A stretch of DNA of 60,831 nucleotides from Lachnospiraceae bacterium (GCA_017540605.1 JAFYAS010000039.1:1-60831), one strand, 5' to 3'; shown: positions 7,684-17,300, counted from the first letter of the stretch. The notes: generated by a model not told the origin, from the sequence alone. Translations and numbers: made by a program.

Positions 7684-10600
7684 TTATACCTCGTTCTTTA
7701 AGATAAGTGGTGAAAGGTGGTCGATCAGCTCGTAGCAATCCTCGAAAAGATCTGTGAGTATCTCATCATCGGGATCGGTGCTTTCGGATTTTTCAAATTC
7801 GGTAGCGAGATTGCTTATAAAATGAGCTCCTATAATGTCTGCTGACGCCTTGATGGTTCTGATATTTATCAGGGCATCATCTATTTTTCCTTCTTGTATA
7901 TAATTCCTTGTGGCTATGATGAGGTCTTTTGTGGTCTCTGCAAAGGCTACAAGGGCATTCATATAGATCTTTTCTGTTCCGCAGGCCTTTATACCCTCAA
8001 TGGGATTTAGTTCATTGATGGTAAATATGAACTCCGGAAGAAGACTCTCGTCCACCGCCATCAGCTTATGTTCTACCTGACTTGTCTTCATCTTTGTTGA
8101 TGTATTATCGTTCACGATCTTATGAGGCGGAAGATACTTCATGATGATAGCCTCAAGCTTTTCGGAATCAATAGGCTTTGTGAGATAATCATCGAAGCCT
8201 GCGCTTAAGTAAAAATCTCTGGCTCCCGAGATGGCATTTGCTGTAAGGCAGATGATGGGAGTTTTGACATTTAAATGATCGCCCATGGACTTGAGTTCAT
8301 TAAGAGTTTCAATACCATCCTTTTTAGGCATCATATGATCGAGGAAGATGATATCGTATTTCATACTCTTTATCCTTGCGATACCATCATCTCCACTTGT
8401 TGCTGTATCTATCTTTATCTCTGTGCTCTTTAAAAGACTTGTGACAACCAAAAGGTTCATCTTTGTGTCGTCTATCACAAGAATATGGGAAGTGGGTGCT
8501 TTGAACTTTTCATGGTATCTGATCTGAGCCCTTGCAGCCTTTTCAAATGCTTCCTGATAATTGCCGATGGAATCCCAGTTCTTGACACCCTGCATAAGCT
8601 TAAATGAAAACTCTGAGCCCTTGCCATATTCGCTTTCAACCTTTAAGGCGCTGCCCATAAGAGAGAGGATACTCTTTGTAATAGACATACCAAGGCCTGT
8701 TCCCTCGATGGAACGGTTTCTCTTTTCCTCGATACGCTCAAACTCGGAGAATAGCTTTTCCATATCCTCCTTCTTTATACCGATACCTGTATCCTTTACG
8801 GAAACCTTTAGGATCACGTTGTTCTCGTCATTATCTATCTTTTCATAGCCGACAGAAAATGTAACAGTACCTTTTTCAGTATATTTTGCAGCATTGGTCA
8901 GAATATTTGTGATGACCTGCTTAAGTCTTACATCATCGCCGAAAAGGTGCATAGGGATGGTAGGATCTATGTTCAAAATAAGCTCCAATCCCTTGGGATC
9001 AAGTCTCGGCCTTATCATATTTACCAGATCATTTATCATAGAGGATAGATCATAGTCAACAGGCAGTATCTCCATCTTGCCTTGTTCGATCTTTGAGAAA
9101 TCAAGGATATCATTGATAAGTCCCAGGAGAGTATTGCCTGCAGATCTTATATTGTTGGAGTAGCCTATGATATTTGGCTCCTCACACTCACGAAGCACCA
9201 TCTCGTTCATACCGAGGATTGCATTGATGGGGGTTCTGATCTCATGGGACATATTGGAAAGGAAGGCTGATTTTGCCTCGCTTGCAGCGAGAGCCTTTTC
9301 CGACCTGTTGATAAGCTCCTCACGTTTTTTCTTTTCCTTGTCGATATTCTCAAGCATCCAAAGAACATGGGAAACCTTTCCATCGGGAGTTCTTTCTGAT
9401 ACTACGAATCTTGCTCTTACCCAGATATTGCCGTAGCTTAGGTATTCCACAACGGCCGTATCCGTATTCTTCATACGTTCATCTATGGTAGAAAGATCGG
9501 TAAAATCAACGGCTGCCTGCTTTGTATCCGATTCGGGAAGTCCCTCCATGATGCCTAAAAAGATCTCCTTCATATTGTGATCGCAGGAGTTTACGGCTTT
9601 TTCTATGGCGGGGTTTACATTTTTTATACCTGTAACTGTATTGTTTATCACATCCAGATCGCAAAGGGACATGTAGATGTCAGCAGAGGAGCTTAGGATG
9701 GATTGCAGATTGTCTGTCTGATAGGTTTTGCTTCCTGTTCTTATCAGGATGACAGTAAATATCACAAAGGTAACTATGATACAGGTAATGGAGATCAAGA
9801 GCATCATAGTGAGTGGCTTATATACCTTTTCTGATTTTACAACAGAGATAGAGTACCAGTCATTCATAAAGGGCACGGCACAGATCGTATAGCTGTCACC
9901 TTTGAAAATGATATCTATGCTCTTTTCATCATCGGCTTTTATAGCTGTAAGAATATATCCTCCAAGACTGTCGGTTTCCTCAAGATAATTCTTTCCAAGC
10001 TCATCCTTATCGCTATGTCCCACGACAATACCGTTGTTGCTTATGACCATTTTTATAGTGTAGTCATTGGGAATCGTGTTTTTAAGCACGATATCCTGAA
10101 TCTTGCCAAGGCCCACATCTATGGCGGCAACATTGTCACCGGTTGAAAGAGCTTTGGCTATGGTAATGATGATCTGCTCGGAATAGAGATCAAAATAGGG
10201 ATTGATCAGGACGATTTTATCCTTGTCTGCCATAGCTTCCGTATACCATGGGCGTTCCTTGGGTACATAGTCGGGGCCCGGATCCCAGCCGGAACCATCA
10301 AAATATTTATCGTTGATGCAACCGTAAATACCGGTTGTATCAGGTAGGATAGTATCCTGGACATCATTGGTTTCTTTTGTAAGATATACTAGCATAGCTT
10401 CTTCTGAGTCGCCGTTTTTCAACATAGAAGAAAGCTTATGTTCAGATAAGGTGATAACATCCATAGCAGAGGCAAGATAGTTCTCAACCTCCTTTGCGGT
10501 AATGGAAGCACCAAGCTCACTGCTTTCTAAAATGCTCTGTTTTGCATAGCGATTTAAAAGTGAATTATAGCCGAGAATGAGAAACGTAAAAAAGAGGGCG

Positions 10601-10701
10601 AGTGCTACGAAGATCAGCGCTCGCTGGAATCCATAATGCTTGATAATATCAGAAACAGGAACCTTAGCCTGCTTGAATTTTCGAGAGCTTTCCTTGTTCA
10701 T
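7684..10701 (-). CDS. membrane hybrid sensor histidine kinase/response regulator
   Basis: A 1005-residue hybrid kinase. Order: transmembrane helix at about 28-48; extracytoplasmic double-Cache-type sensor (PWYTEAMADKDKIVLINPYFD); second helix at about 305-328; HisKA with phospho-His 486 in SNMSHEIRTPINAIL; HATPase (IGIKKEDMEKLF; GTGLGMSI); receiver domain with phospho-Asp 788 in IIFLDHMMPKKDG; and a C-terminal HPt-like region. In the HPt motif (INIRTIKASADIIGA) the phospho-accepting His is replaced by Arg 948, so it probably cannot relay. The start at 10701 follows GGGGGA; ATG at 10716 and TTG at 10725 lack a good site. It abuts moxR (2 bases), so kinase and MoxR-DUF58 genes are probably one operon. 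Confidence 0.9.
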   Translation of the reverse strand: MNKESSRKFKQAKVPVSDIIKHYGFQRALIFVALALFFTFLILGYNSLLNRYAKQSILESSELGASITAKEVENYLASAMDVITLSEHKLSSMLKNGDSEEAMLVYLTKETNDVQDTILPDTTGIYGCINDKYFDGSGWDPGPDYVPKERPWYTEAMADKDKIVLINPYFDLYSEQIIITIAKALSTGDNVAAIDVGLGKIQDIVLKNTIPNDYTIKMVISNNGIVVGHSDKDELGKNYLEETDSLGGYILTAIKADDEKSIDIIFKGDSYTICAVPFMNDWYSISVVKSEKVYKPLTMMLLISITCIIVTFVIFTVILIRTGSKTYQTDNLQSILSSSADIYMSLCDLDVINNTVTGIKNVNPAIEKAVNSCDHNMKEIFLGIMEGLPESDTKQAAVDFTDLSTIDERMKNTDTAVVEYLSYGNIWVRARFVVSERTPDGKVSHVLWMLENIDKEKKKREELINRSEKALAASEAKSAFLSNMSHEIRTPINAILGMNEMVLRECEEPNIIGYSNNIRSAGNTLLGLINDILDFSKIEQGKMEILPVDYDLSSMINDLVNMIRPRLDPKGLELILNIDPTIPMHLFGDDVRLKQVITNILTNAAKYTEKGTVTFSVGYEKIDNDENNVILKVSVKDTGIGIKKEDMEKLFSEFERIEEKRNRSIEGTGLGMSITKSILSLMGSALKVESEYGKGSEFSFKLMQGVKNWDSIGNYQEAFEKAARAQIRYHEKFKAPTSHILVIDDTKMNLLVVTSLLKSTEIKIDTATSGDDGIARIKSMKYDIIFLDHMMPKKDGIETLNELKSMGDHLNVKTPIICLTANAISGARDFYLSAGFDDYLTKPIDSEKLEAIIMKYLPPHKIVNDNTSTKMKTSQVEHKLMAVDESLLPEFIFTINELNPIEGIKACGTEKIYMNALVAFAETTKDLIIATRNYIQEGKIDDALINIRTIKASADIIGAHFISNLATEFEKSESTDPDDEILTDLFEDCYELIDHLSPLILKNEV

Positions 10702-10736
10702 CAACGTTTCCCCCATGTGTAACAAAAGATAGGGAT

Positions 10737-10766
10737 ATTATAACACGATAACAAGCATTCACACAA
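10737..10766 (-). promoter_or_regulatory. probable sigma-A promoter of the kinase-MoxR operon
   Basis: On the minus strand TTGTGT (10761-10766), an 18-base spacer and a perfect TATAAT (10737-10742), about 36 bases upstream of the chosen start codon. Confidence 0.55.
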
Positions 10767-10786
10767 GATGTTTTAGGTCAAATGGT

Positions 10787-11392
10787 ATGTTGAAAATGGT
10801 GGAAAGGTTACTCTTTTTACCCGTCCGAGAAGATTCGGAAAAACCAAGCAAGGAAAGTATATTTACGGGTCTTAATCATTTGGTGATCAACTCTATAAGG
10901 AATGAAGTCTTTTCCGAGGGCTTTGGTTTCACTCCGTCAGAGACGGAAAAATGTTACTCGACTATGGAATCGGAGATAGGATTGTCGATGTAAAGGATTG
11001 GTATAATGGCTATATTTTTCGTAAATCAGAAATATACAATCCTTGGAGTGTTATCAGTTATGTTTATTCGGTAGTGATCGATCATAAAATGTTCCCTGAA
11101 CCATATTGGGCCAATACATCATCCAATCGCATAATCAAGGATCTTTTATGGCAGGCAGATGATGAGATGAAGAAGGAGTTGGATATCCTTATAGGTGGCG
11201 GTACCATTGAAAAAAAGATTCACGAGGATATTACCTATGATGATATTCATGAATCAGAGGACAATCTTTGGAACTTCTTATTCTTCACGGGATATATGAA
11301 GAGGGTGTCCTTGATGACGGCTATCTCGGAGTGAAGTCTTACGGAATATGCTTTTGTAAGAAGAGTTGTATTGTGGGAAGGTTGGAAGATTA
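10787..11392 (+). pseudogene. remnant of an AAA-ATPase-like/PD-(D/E)XK nuclease family gene
   Basis: Three short frames together read as part of the AAA-ATPase_like (PF09820-type) family common in gut anaerobes. Frame one (10787-10993) holds KESIFTGLNHLVIN and FSEGFGFTPSE. After a shift near 10950, the frame of 10951-11334 continues with MLLDYGIGD, DWYNGYIF, EIYNPWSVISYV, YWANTSSNRIIKDLL, IHEDITYDDI and NLWNFLFFTGYMK. A further shift near 11300 continues as EEGVLDDGYLGVKSYG to a stop at about 11392. The N-terminal Walker part and the C-terminal nuclease half are missing, so the gene is dead. No promoter is evident. Confidence 0.8.
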
Positions 11393-11443
11393 GATGCCAA
11401 CCTTTCTTAATTTGTGAAATGTTAAGAGATTAAGAAGGGTTGA

Positions 11444-12036
11444 TTTTGCGGTGAGATAACCATAGTAAATGGTGTGGTTGCAGATGAGACTACCGATGGT
11501 CAGGGCATAAGGACCTTAAAGGAGCTACCAAATATGAAATATATGTTCAATACTTCGGAAGCAAATTTAGCAAGACTCCGGAGAAGACTGTTTCAGAGAA
11601 AAAGCAAAGTGCAAAGATCACAACCATAGGCAAAAAGGCGCTGAACTTAAAGAAAAACTACAAGGTATATATTGTGGCATATAAGCTTGTGAACGGTAAA
11701 AAGATCACTATTGCTAAATCTATCACTGCTCACATAGTTGGAAGACTTAATACAAAGTTTACCAATGCCAAGGATATAAAGATATTGTCGAAGACAGAGC
11801 TTACGCTTAAAAAGAAGACTACATCTGTTATAAAGGCACAGACCATCCTTGTGGCTCCGAAAAAGAAACAGATTGCAGATACTTATGCAACAGAATTCAG
11901 ATATGCTTCCTCCAACAATAAGGTTGCGACTGTGGATAAGACCGGAAAGATAACCGCAGTAAAGAAGGGTACATGTATCATCTATGTATATTCAAGAAAC
12001 GGCTATACCAAGAAGATCAATGTGACCGTAAAATAG
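11444..12036 (+). pseudogene. 3' remnant of a secreted Ig-like (Big_2) repeat protein
   Basis: The frame at 11444-11520 reads EITIVNGVVADETTDGQGIR. Near 11510 sense continues in another frame as HKDLKGATKYEIYVQYFGSKFSKTP and then runs open to a stop at 12036. The last part (FRYASSNNKVATVDKTGKI, KKGTCIIYVYS, ..INVTVK) is the end of a bacterial Ig-like domain of the kind also present in the GDPD protein near 57 kb. There is no start codon with a ribosome site and no signal peptide, so this is the decayed tail of a cell-surface protein. A GTG at 11674 could start a 120-residue product but has no convincing site. Confidence 0.7.
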
Positions 12037-12081
12037 TTTTACTGTAAAAAACAATATGCTGATCGTTAATTGATTAAATGC

Positions 12082-12190
12082 TTGACACAAAATAGATTTA
12101 TGGTACAATGTCCTTAGGCAAAAATGTCAGGATTGTCCATGATGACGATTAAAACGAAAAGCCCGGAGGTGGTGCTCCGGGCTTTTCTAT
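12082..12190 (+). ncRNA. candidate short RNA with own promoter and terminator, convergent with small ORF
   Basis: TTGACA (12082-12087), a 16-base spacer and TACAAT (12104-12109) form a strong sigma-A promoter. The only thing downstream on plus is an intrinsic terminator: GAAAAGCCCGGAG / CTCCGGGCTTTTC around a GGTGG-containing loop (12156-12187). The expected transcript is about 75 bases (from about 12116) with no reading frame of note. It converges on the 35-codon gene at 12211-12318 (minus), whose transcript would run into the same hairpin. This is the layout of antitoxin RNAs that overlap the 3' end of type I toxin mRNAs. Promoter and hairpin are seen; the role is inferred. Confidence 0.5.
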
Positions 12191-12210
12191 TCCGTTTTTA
12201 GCAAGGTGGC

Positions 12211-12318
12211 TTATTCCTCAGGCTCATTGCCGAAACGGTCTTTGTCGAACCTTTTGCTTATGTAGTTGGCGACTACTCCAGCCATGACAGAGACCAAAAA
12301 TGTCAGGAATACCTCCAT
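12211..12318 (-). CDS. 35-residue membrane peptide, possible type I toxin (holin-like)
   Basis: Small hydrophobic peptide: MEVFLTFLVSVMAGVVANYI forms one membrane helix of about 18 residues, followed by a charged tail (SKRFDKDRFGNEPEE). This helix-plus-charged-tail form is that of Firmicutes type I toxin peptides and of small proteins annotated as holin-like toxins. The ATG at 12318 has a very strong AAAGGGGGTGG site 6-8 bases upstream; the longer frame to 12408 has none. A perfect TATAAT lies at 12364-12369 with a weak TTATAC 16 bases further upstream. A short convergent transcript ends in the hairpin just past the stop codon. A harmless small membrane protein cannot be excluded. Confidence 0.6.
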   Translation of the reverse strand: MEVFLTFLVSVMAGVVANYISKRFDKDRFGNEPEE

Positions 12319-12462
12319 GAATCCACCCCCTTTCTTGCCATTTGTAGGGGCGACAACATATTCATTATAACATATTTCTATAAATGTATAACATGTTTTG
12401 TTGAACATTGATTGTAGTTAGATCGTTTTATCGAATGATTGAGATTATTTTACAAAATTATG

Positions 12463-12547
12463 TTGACATTTTTTAGAAAAGCATTATACTGTTATATGTT
12501 TGAAAGCAAAGGCGCTTTGAGTACTTACTCGAAGTGCCTTTTTGTAT
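12463..12547 (+). promoter_or_regulatory. purF promoter and hexaloop/terminator switch (leader copy 1)
   Basis: Promoter TTGACA (12463-12468), 16-base spacer, TATACT (12485-12490); start of RNA about 12497. A short hairpin follows at once: AAAGC (12503-12507), loop AAAGGC, GCTTT (12514-12518). It overlaps the 5' arm (12510-12523) of an intrinsic terminator whose 3' arm is 12526-12539, followed by five T. The two structures share bases and cannot coexist, so the short hairpin would act as antiterminator if stabilised. Equivalent leaders precede gltB, the glutamine synthetase gene, amt and pyrG. Confidence 0.8.
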
Positions 12548-12668
12548 TATTGAAAACACAGTTTCCAATAATACAAAAACGCTCCGCGAGGATGCACACT
12601 CGCGCGTTTGGAAAATGTTGCATTAAGCAACCACGCTCGGCGCAAGAGTTTCGCAAGCGAAACTCTAT
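12544..12668 (+). repeat. structured intergenic element before purF (copy A)
   Basis: Lies between the leader terminator and the purF ribosome site. It starts with GTATTATTG / CAATAATAC (12544-12552, 12566-12574) closing a 13-base loop, then hairpins GCGAG..CTCGC, GTTGCATTAAGCAAC and AGAGTTTCGC..GCGAAACTCT. Bases 12586-12668 match 14212-14294 before gltB at 76 of 83 positions. The first stem differs completely in sequence between the copies but pairs in both. Confidence 0.8.
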
Positions 12669-12691
12669 GTTGTTTTTTTAAGGAGATACAG

Positions 12692-14068
12692 ATGCTAGCA
12701 TGTGATAAACCCAAAGAGGAATGTGGCGTATTCGGAATTTATTCCCTTGATGGAAAACAGGTAGCCCATGACATCTACAACGGTCTTGTTGCTCTTCAAC
12801 ATCGTGGGCAGGAATCAGCCGGTATGGCGGTATCCGATACCGAAGGAGAGATGGGCAATATAAATCTCAAGAAGGAAATGGGCCTGGTGACGGAGGTTTT
12901 TTCTCATGAAGATCTTGATAAGCTCTCCGGTAATATAGGAGTCGGTCATGTGAGATATTCGACCACCGGTGAGAGTACTGCAAAGAATGCTCAGCCCATT
13001 GCGATGAACTATATAAAGGGAAGTCTTGCACTTGTTCACAACGGCAATATAGTGAATGCCGGTGAAATAAAAAAGGAGCAGATGTATAAAGGATTAGCCC
13101 ACTATACCACTACAGATTCCGAGGTTTTGGCCTATGAGATCATCGGAGAGAGAGTAAAGGCTGATTCAATAGAGGAGGCTGTAAAGAGGGCTGTATCAAA
13201 GCTTAGGGGCGGTTATGCAGTTGTTGTGATGAGCCCCAGAAAGCTTGTGGGTATCAGAGATCCCTTCGGTATCAAGCCTTTGATACTGGGAAAAAAGAAA
13301 GATACTTACATCCTATGTTCTGAAAGCTCCGCCATCACATCAGTGGGTGGAGAGATCATCAGGGATATAGAGCCCGGAGAGATCGTGAGCATCACAGCTG
13401 ATGGTATCAGCTCTGATAAAGAGCTTTGCCAGGAAAAGCGCGCTCATTGTATCTTTGAATATATTTATTTTGCAAGAAATGATTCGGTGATGGATGGGAT
13501 ATCTATCTTTGATTCAAGGATTCAGGCAGGAAGAGCTTTAGCAAAGGGTGCTCCTGTAGAGGCTGATATAGTATCCGGTGTTCCGGACTCAGGACTTGCT
13601 GCTGCTGAGGGCTATGCTTTAGAATCAGGCATTCCGTTTACATTTGTATTCCACAAGAACAGTTATATTGGGAGGAGCTTTATAAAGCCCACTGACGAGG
13701 AAAGACAAAATGCGGTGCATATGAAGCTATCTGTCCTTTCACATGTGGTAAAGGATAAGCGTATCGTTTTGATAGATGATTCAATAGTCAGAGGAACCAC
13801 CATGAAGCATCTTATAGAGATGTTAAAAAAAGCAGGAGCGAAAGAGGTGCATGTTCGTATCAGTTCGCCACCATTTTTATATCCCTGCTACTACGGAACG
13901 GATGTACCTACGAGCGGTGAGCTTATCGCATCGGAGCATTCAACTGAAGAGGTAAGAAGCCGGATAGGTGCGGATTCACTGCATTATCTGGGCATAGATG
14001 ATTTTAAGGAAATGGTGGGAGACCTTCCCATATGTGAGGCTTGTTTTACCGGGGATTATCCTGTGTAA
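12692..14068 (+). CDS. purF: amidophosphoribosyltransferase
   Basis: First committed step of purine synthesis: PRPP plus glutamine gives phosphoribosylamine. The product is 458 residues. The N-terminal glutaminase domain has a 10-residue propeptide before the nucleophile Cys11 (EECGVFGIYS), with LQHRGQESAG and VRYSTTG following; the C-terminal phosphoribosyltransferase domain has the PRPP loop IVLIDDSIVRGTT. Cysteines in HCIFEYIYFAR, YPC and CEACFTGDYP match the Fe-S ligands of the Bacillus-type enzyme. The frame extends upstream to 12608, but ATG 12692 follows AAGGAGATACAG. Unusually, purF stands alone with nitrogen-assimilation genes and not in a pur operon; it shares their leader motif. 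Confidence 0.96.
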   Translation: MLACDKPKEECGVFGIYSLDGKQVAHDIYNGLVALQHRGQESAGMAVSDTEGEMGNINLKKEMGLVTEVFSHEDLDKLSGNIGVGHVRYSTTGESTAKNAQPIAMNYIKGSLALVHNGNIVNAGEIKKEQMYKGLAHYTTTDSEVLAYEIIGERVKADSIEEAVKRAVSKLRGGYAVVVMSPRKLVGIRDPFGIKPLILGKKKDTYILCSESSAITSVGGEIIRDIEPGEIVSITADGISSDKELCQEKRAHCIFEYIYFARNDSVMDGISIFDSRIQAGRALAKGAPVEADIVSGVPDSGLAAAEGYALESGIPFTFVFHKNSYIGRSFIKPTDEERQNAVHMKLSVLSHVVKDKRIVLIDDSIVRGTTMKHLIEMLKKAGAKEVHVRISSPPFLYPCYYGTDVPTSGELIASEHSTEEVRSRIGADSLHYLGIDDFKEMVGDLPICEACFTGDYPV

Positions 14069-14079
14069 AAAATTTTTCC

Positions 14080-14170
14080 TTGACATTTCATGATAAAAAT
14101 GTATACTACTAAAAAGATATAGCGAATTGAAGCAAGGGCGCTTCGGATAACATCCGAAGTGCCCTTTTTT
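14080..14170 (+). promoter_or_regulatory. gltB promoter and hexaloop/terminator switch (leader copy 2)
   Basis: TTGACA (14080-14085), 16-base spacer, TATACT (14102-14107), starting 12 bases after the purF stop. Short hairpin GAAGC (14129-14133), loop AAGGGC, GCTTC (14140-14144). The terminator uses 14135-14148 and 14152-14165, 14 pairs, followed by T to 14170. The loop differs from the other copies at one base (third position G), and the terminator 3' arm carries the matching C, so pairing is kept. Confidence 0.8.
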
Positions 14171-14294
14171 CATTCCAGGAAACGAGGTTTACTGGAATGA
14201 AAAAAGTCTCTGCGAGGATGCGCACTCGCGTGTATGGAAATTGTTGCTTTAAGCAACCGCGCTCGGCGCGAGAGTTTCGCAAGCGAAACTCTAT
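14171..14294 (+). repeat. structured intergenic element before gltB (copy B)
   Basis: Second copy of the element before purF. CATTCCAG / CTGGAATG (14171-14178, 14192-14199) closes a 13-base loop, flanked by T6 and A6 that extend the stem. The hairpins GCGAG..CTCGC, GTTGCTTTAAGCAAC and AGAGTTTCGC..GCGAAACTCT follow. It ends 25 bases before the gltB ATG. Confidence 0.8.
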
Positions 14295-14318
14295 AATGAT
14301 TTTTCTAGGAGGATCAAA

Positions 14319-17300
14319 ATGGAGAAAGACATGAAGGAAATCGAGCAACAGGGCTTATACAGGCATGAATTTGAGCATGATAACTGTGGTATCGGAGCTA
14401 TTATTCAGATAGATGGTAAGAAAAGTCATGCATTGGTAGATGATGCCTTGTCGATAGTTGAAAGACTTGAGCACAGAGCCGGAAAGGATGCTGAGGGAAA
14501 GACAGGTGACGGTGTAGGTATTCTCACCCAGGTTCCCACAAAGTATTTTAAGCGCATCATGAAGACAGAGGGAGTGGAGCTTAAGGATGGCTTTGGTGTT
14601 GGTATGTTCTTCTTTCCCCAGGATGATCTTTTAAGAAAGCAGGCAAAGAAGATGTTTGAGACTATAGTCAAGAAAAATGGTCTCAAGCTTCTTTCGTGGA
14701 GAAGTGTTGCCACTGCACCTAAGGTTCTTGGAAGTAAGGCGCTTTCCTGCATGCCCGTTATAGAGCAGGTGTTTATCGAAAGACCTACTCTGCTTATCGA
14801 GGAGACCAAGAACAACAATCCTGCCATAAAGAATGATGATCTGGCATTTGACCGAATCTTATATATTATCAGAAGAGAGTTTGAGCAGAGTAATGTGAAT
14901 ACCTATGTGCCTTCGCTTTCCTGCCGAACCATCGTCTACAAAGGAATGTTCCTTGTGGGACAGCTTCGTACATTCTTCCTTGACCTTATGGACAAGGAAT
15001 ACGAATCTGCCATCGCTATGGTTCATTCAAGATTTTCAACCAATACCAATCCCAGCTGGATGAGAGCGCATCCCAACAGATTGATGGTACATAACGGTGA
15101 GATCAATACCATCAAGGGTAATGCCGACAAGATGCTTGCAAGAGAAGAGACCATGCATTCAAAGCTTCTTTCCGAGGAGGATATGACAAAGGTACTTCCT
15201 GTCATTTCCTCAAACGGCTCTGACTCAGCTATGCTTGATAATACGTTAGAGTTTTTGATGATGAGCGGTATGGAGCTTCCACTTGCAGCTATGATAGCTA
15301 TTCCTGAACCCTGGGCTCACAATGATACATTGTCTCAGGAGGAAAGAGATTTCTACCAGTATTATGCAACCATGATGGAGCCTTGGGATGGCCCTGCTTC
15401 AATCCTTTTCTCAGACGGTGAGGTAATGGGGGCCATTCTTGACAGAAACGGACTTCGCCCTTCAAGATACGTGGTGATGGATGATGGCAGACTCATCCTT
15501 TCATCAGAGGTTGGCGTGCTTCCTCTCGACGAAAAGCATATCGTGAAGAAGGAAAGACTTCATCCCGGAAAGATGCTTCTTGTGGATACCAAAGAGGGAA
15601 AGATCTACGGTGATACAGAGATAAAGGAAAAATATGCACATAGAAATCCTTACGGTGAATGGCTGGATATGTGCCTTATAGAGCTTAAGAGCCTTAAGAT
15701 CCCCAATGAAAAGGTTTCGGAGATCGGAGGCGAATATAGAAAGAGACTTCAAAAGGCCTTTGGATATACCTATGAGGATTATAAAGAAGGAATCCTCAAT
15801 ATGGCTTTAAACGGAACAGAGAGCATCGGCTCAATGGGTGTGGATACCCCTATAGCAGCTCTTTCAAAGACTTATCAGCCTCTGTTCTACTATTTCAAGC
15901 AATTGTTTGCACAGGTTACAAATCCTCCTATCGATGCGGAAAGAGAGAAGATAGTAACCTCACGAAGTGTATATGTTGGAAAGAACGGCAATCTCCTTGA
16001 TGAGACTCCTGAAAACTGTCATGTGTTAAAGATTCATAACCCTATCCTTACTGATCTTGATATGTTAAAGATCAAGAAGCTTGATAAGGATGGTATCAAG
16101 GCTGCCACAGTATCATTGCTCTATTATAAGAGTACACCTATGGAAAGGGTATTAAAGCATCTTTTTGTAGAGGTTGATAAGGCTTACAGACAGGGCGCGA
16201 GCATACTGATCTTATCGGACAGAGGCGTTGATGAGAACCACGTTGCAATCCCTTCACTCCTTGCGGTTGCTGCAGTTCACAGACATTTGGTAGAGACAAG
16301 AAGATGTACGGCCATGTCCATTATCCTTGAGTCAGGTGAGCCGAGACAGGTACATCATTTTGCAACTCTTCTTGGTTTCGGTGCATCTGCGGTAAATCCT
16401 TACCTTGCTCATGCAACCATAGGAGAACTTATTGAGGATGGACTTCTTAACAAGGATTATTATGCTGCCATAGAGGATTATGACCACGCGATATTAAACG
16501 GTATCGTAAAGATCGCATCAAAGATGGGTATATCAACCATTCAGTCATACCAGGGCAGCAAGATATTTGAGGCTATCGGTATTTCCGAGAACGTGATAAA
16601 TGCATATTTCACAGGTACTGTAAGCCGTGTAGGCGGAATCGAATTAAAGGATATAGAAAATGCTGTTGATGTGATGCACAGTCAGGCCTTCGATCCTCTT
16701 GGAAGAGATACGAACCTTCAGATCGTATCAACCGGTAGACATAAGGCAAGAAGTCAGGGTGAGAATCACAGATACAATCCCGAGACCATTCATATGTTAC
16801 AGCTTGCAACAAGAGAAGGAAACTATGAAAGGTTTACTGAATATACAAAGCTTGCCGATGCTGAAAAGACAGGTTACTTAAGAAGTCTTTTGGATTTCAA
16901 CTTCCCGAAGGATCAGGTACCTCTTGAAGAGGTTGAGAGTGAATACGAGATTGTTAAGCGTTTTAAGACAGGTGCTATGAGCTACGGATCCATATCAGAG
17001 GAAGCTCATGAAACCCTTGCCATCGCCATGAACCACTTAAAGGGTAAGTCAAACTCCGGTGAGGGCGGTGAGAGTGACGAGCGTATAGCTTCAGCCGGAA
17101 CCGATCATGACAGAAGCTCCGCTATCAAGCAGGTTGCATCAGGTCGTTTCGGTGTAACAAGTAAATATCTTGTAAGTGCCAAGGAGATACAGATTAAGAT
17201 GGCCCAGGGTGCAAAGCCCGGTGAGGGTGGACATTTGCCCGGAAAGAAGGTTTATCCTTGGATAGCAAAGACCAGGCATTCAACTCCCGGTGTGAGCCTT

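Noticed and set aside
11377-11406. Hairpin GGAAGGTTGG/CCAACCTTTC after the first pseudogene as an active terminator
   Set aside because: The tail is CTTAATTTG, too poor in T; probably a remnant.
12463-12547. Classical dual-hairpin ANTAR target at purF
   Set aside because: Only about ten bases lie between the expected RNA start and the single hairpin, so a second hairpin does not fit. Kept as a related, single-hairpin switch.
12439-12681. 80-codon frame in the purF leader
   Set aside because: It runs through the promoter, the terminator and the structured element; it has no ribosome site and no protein-like composition.
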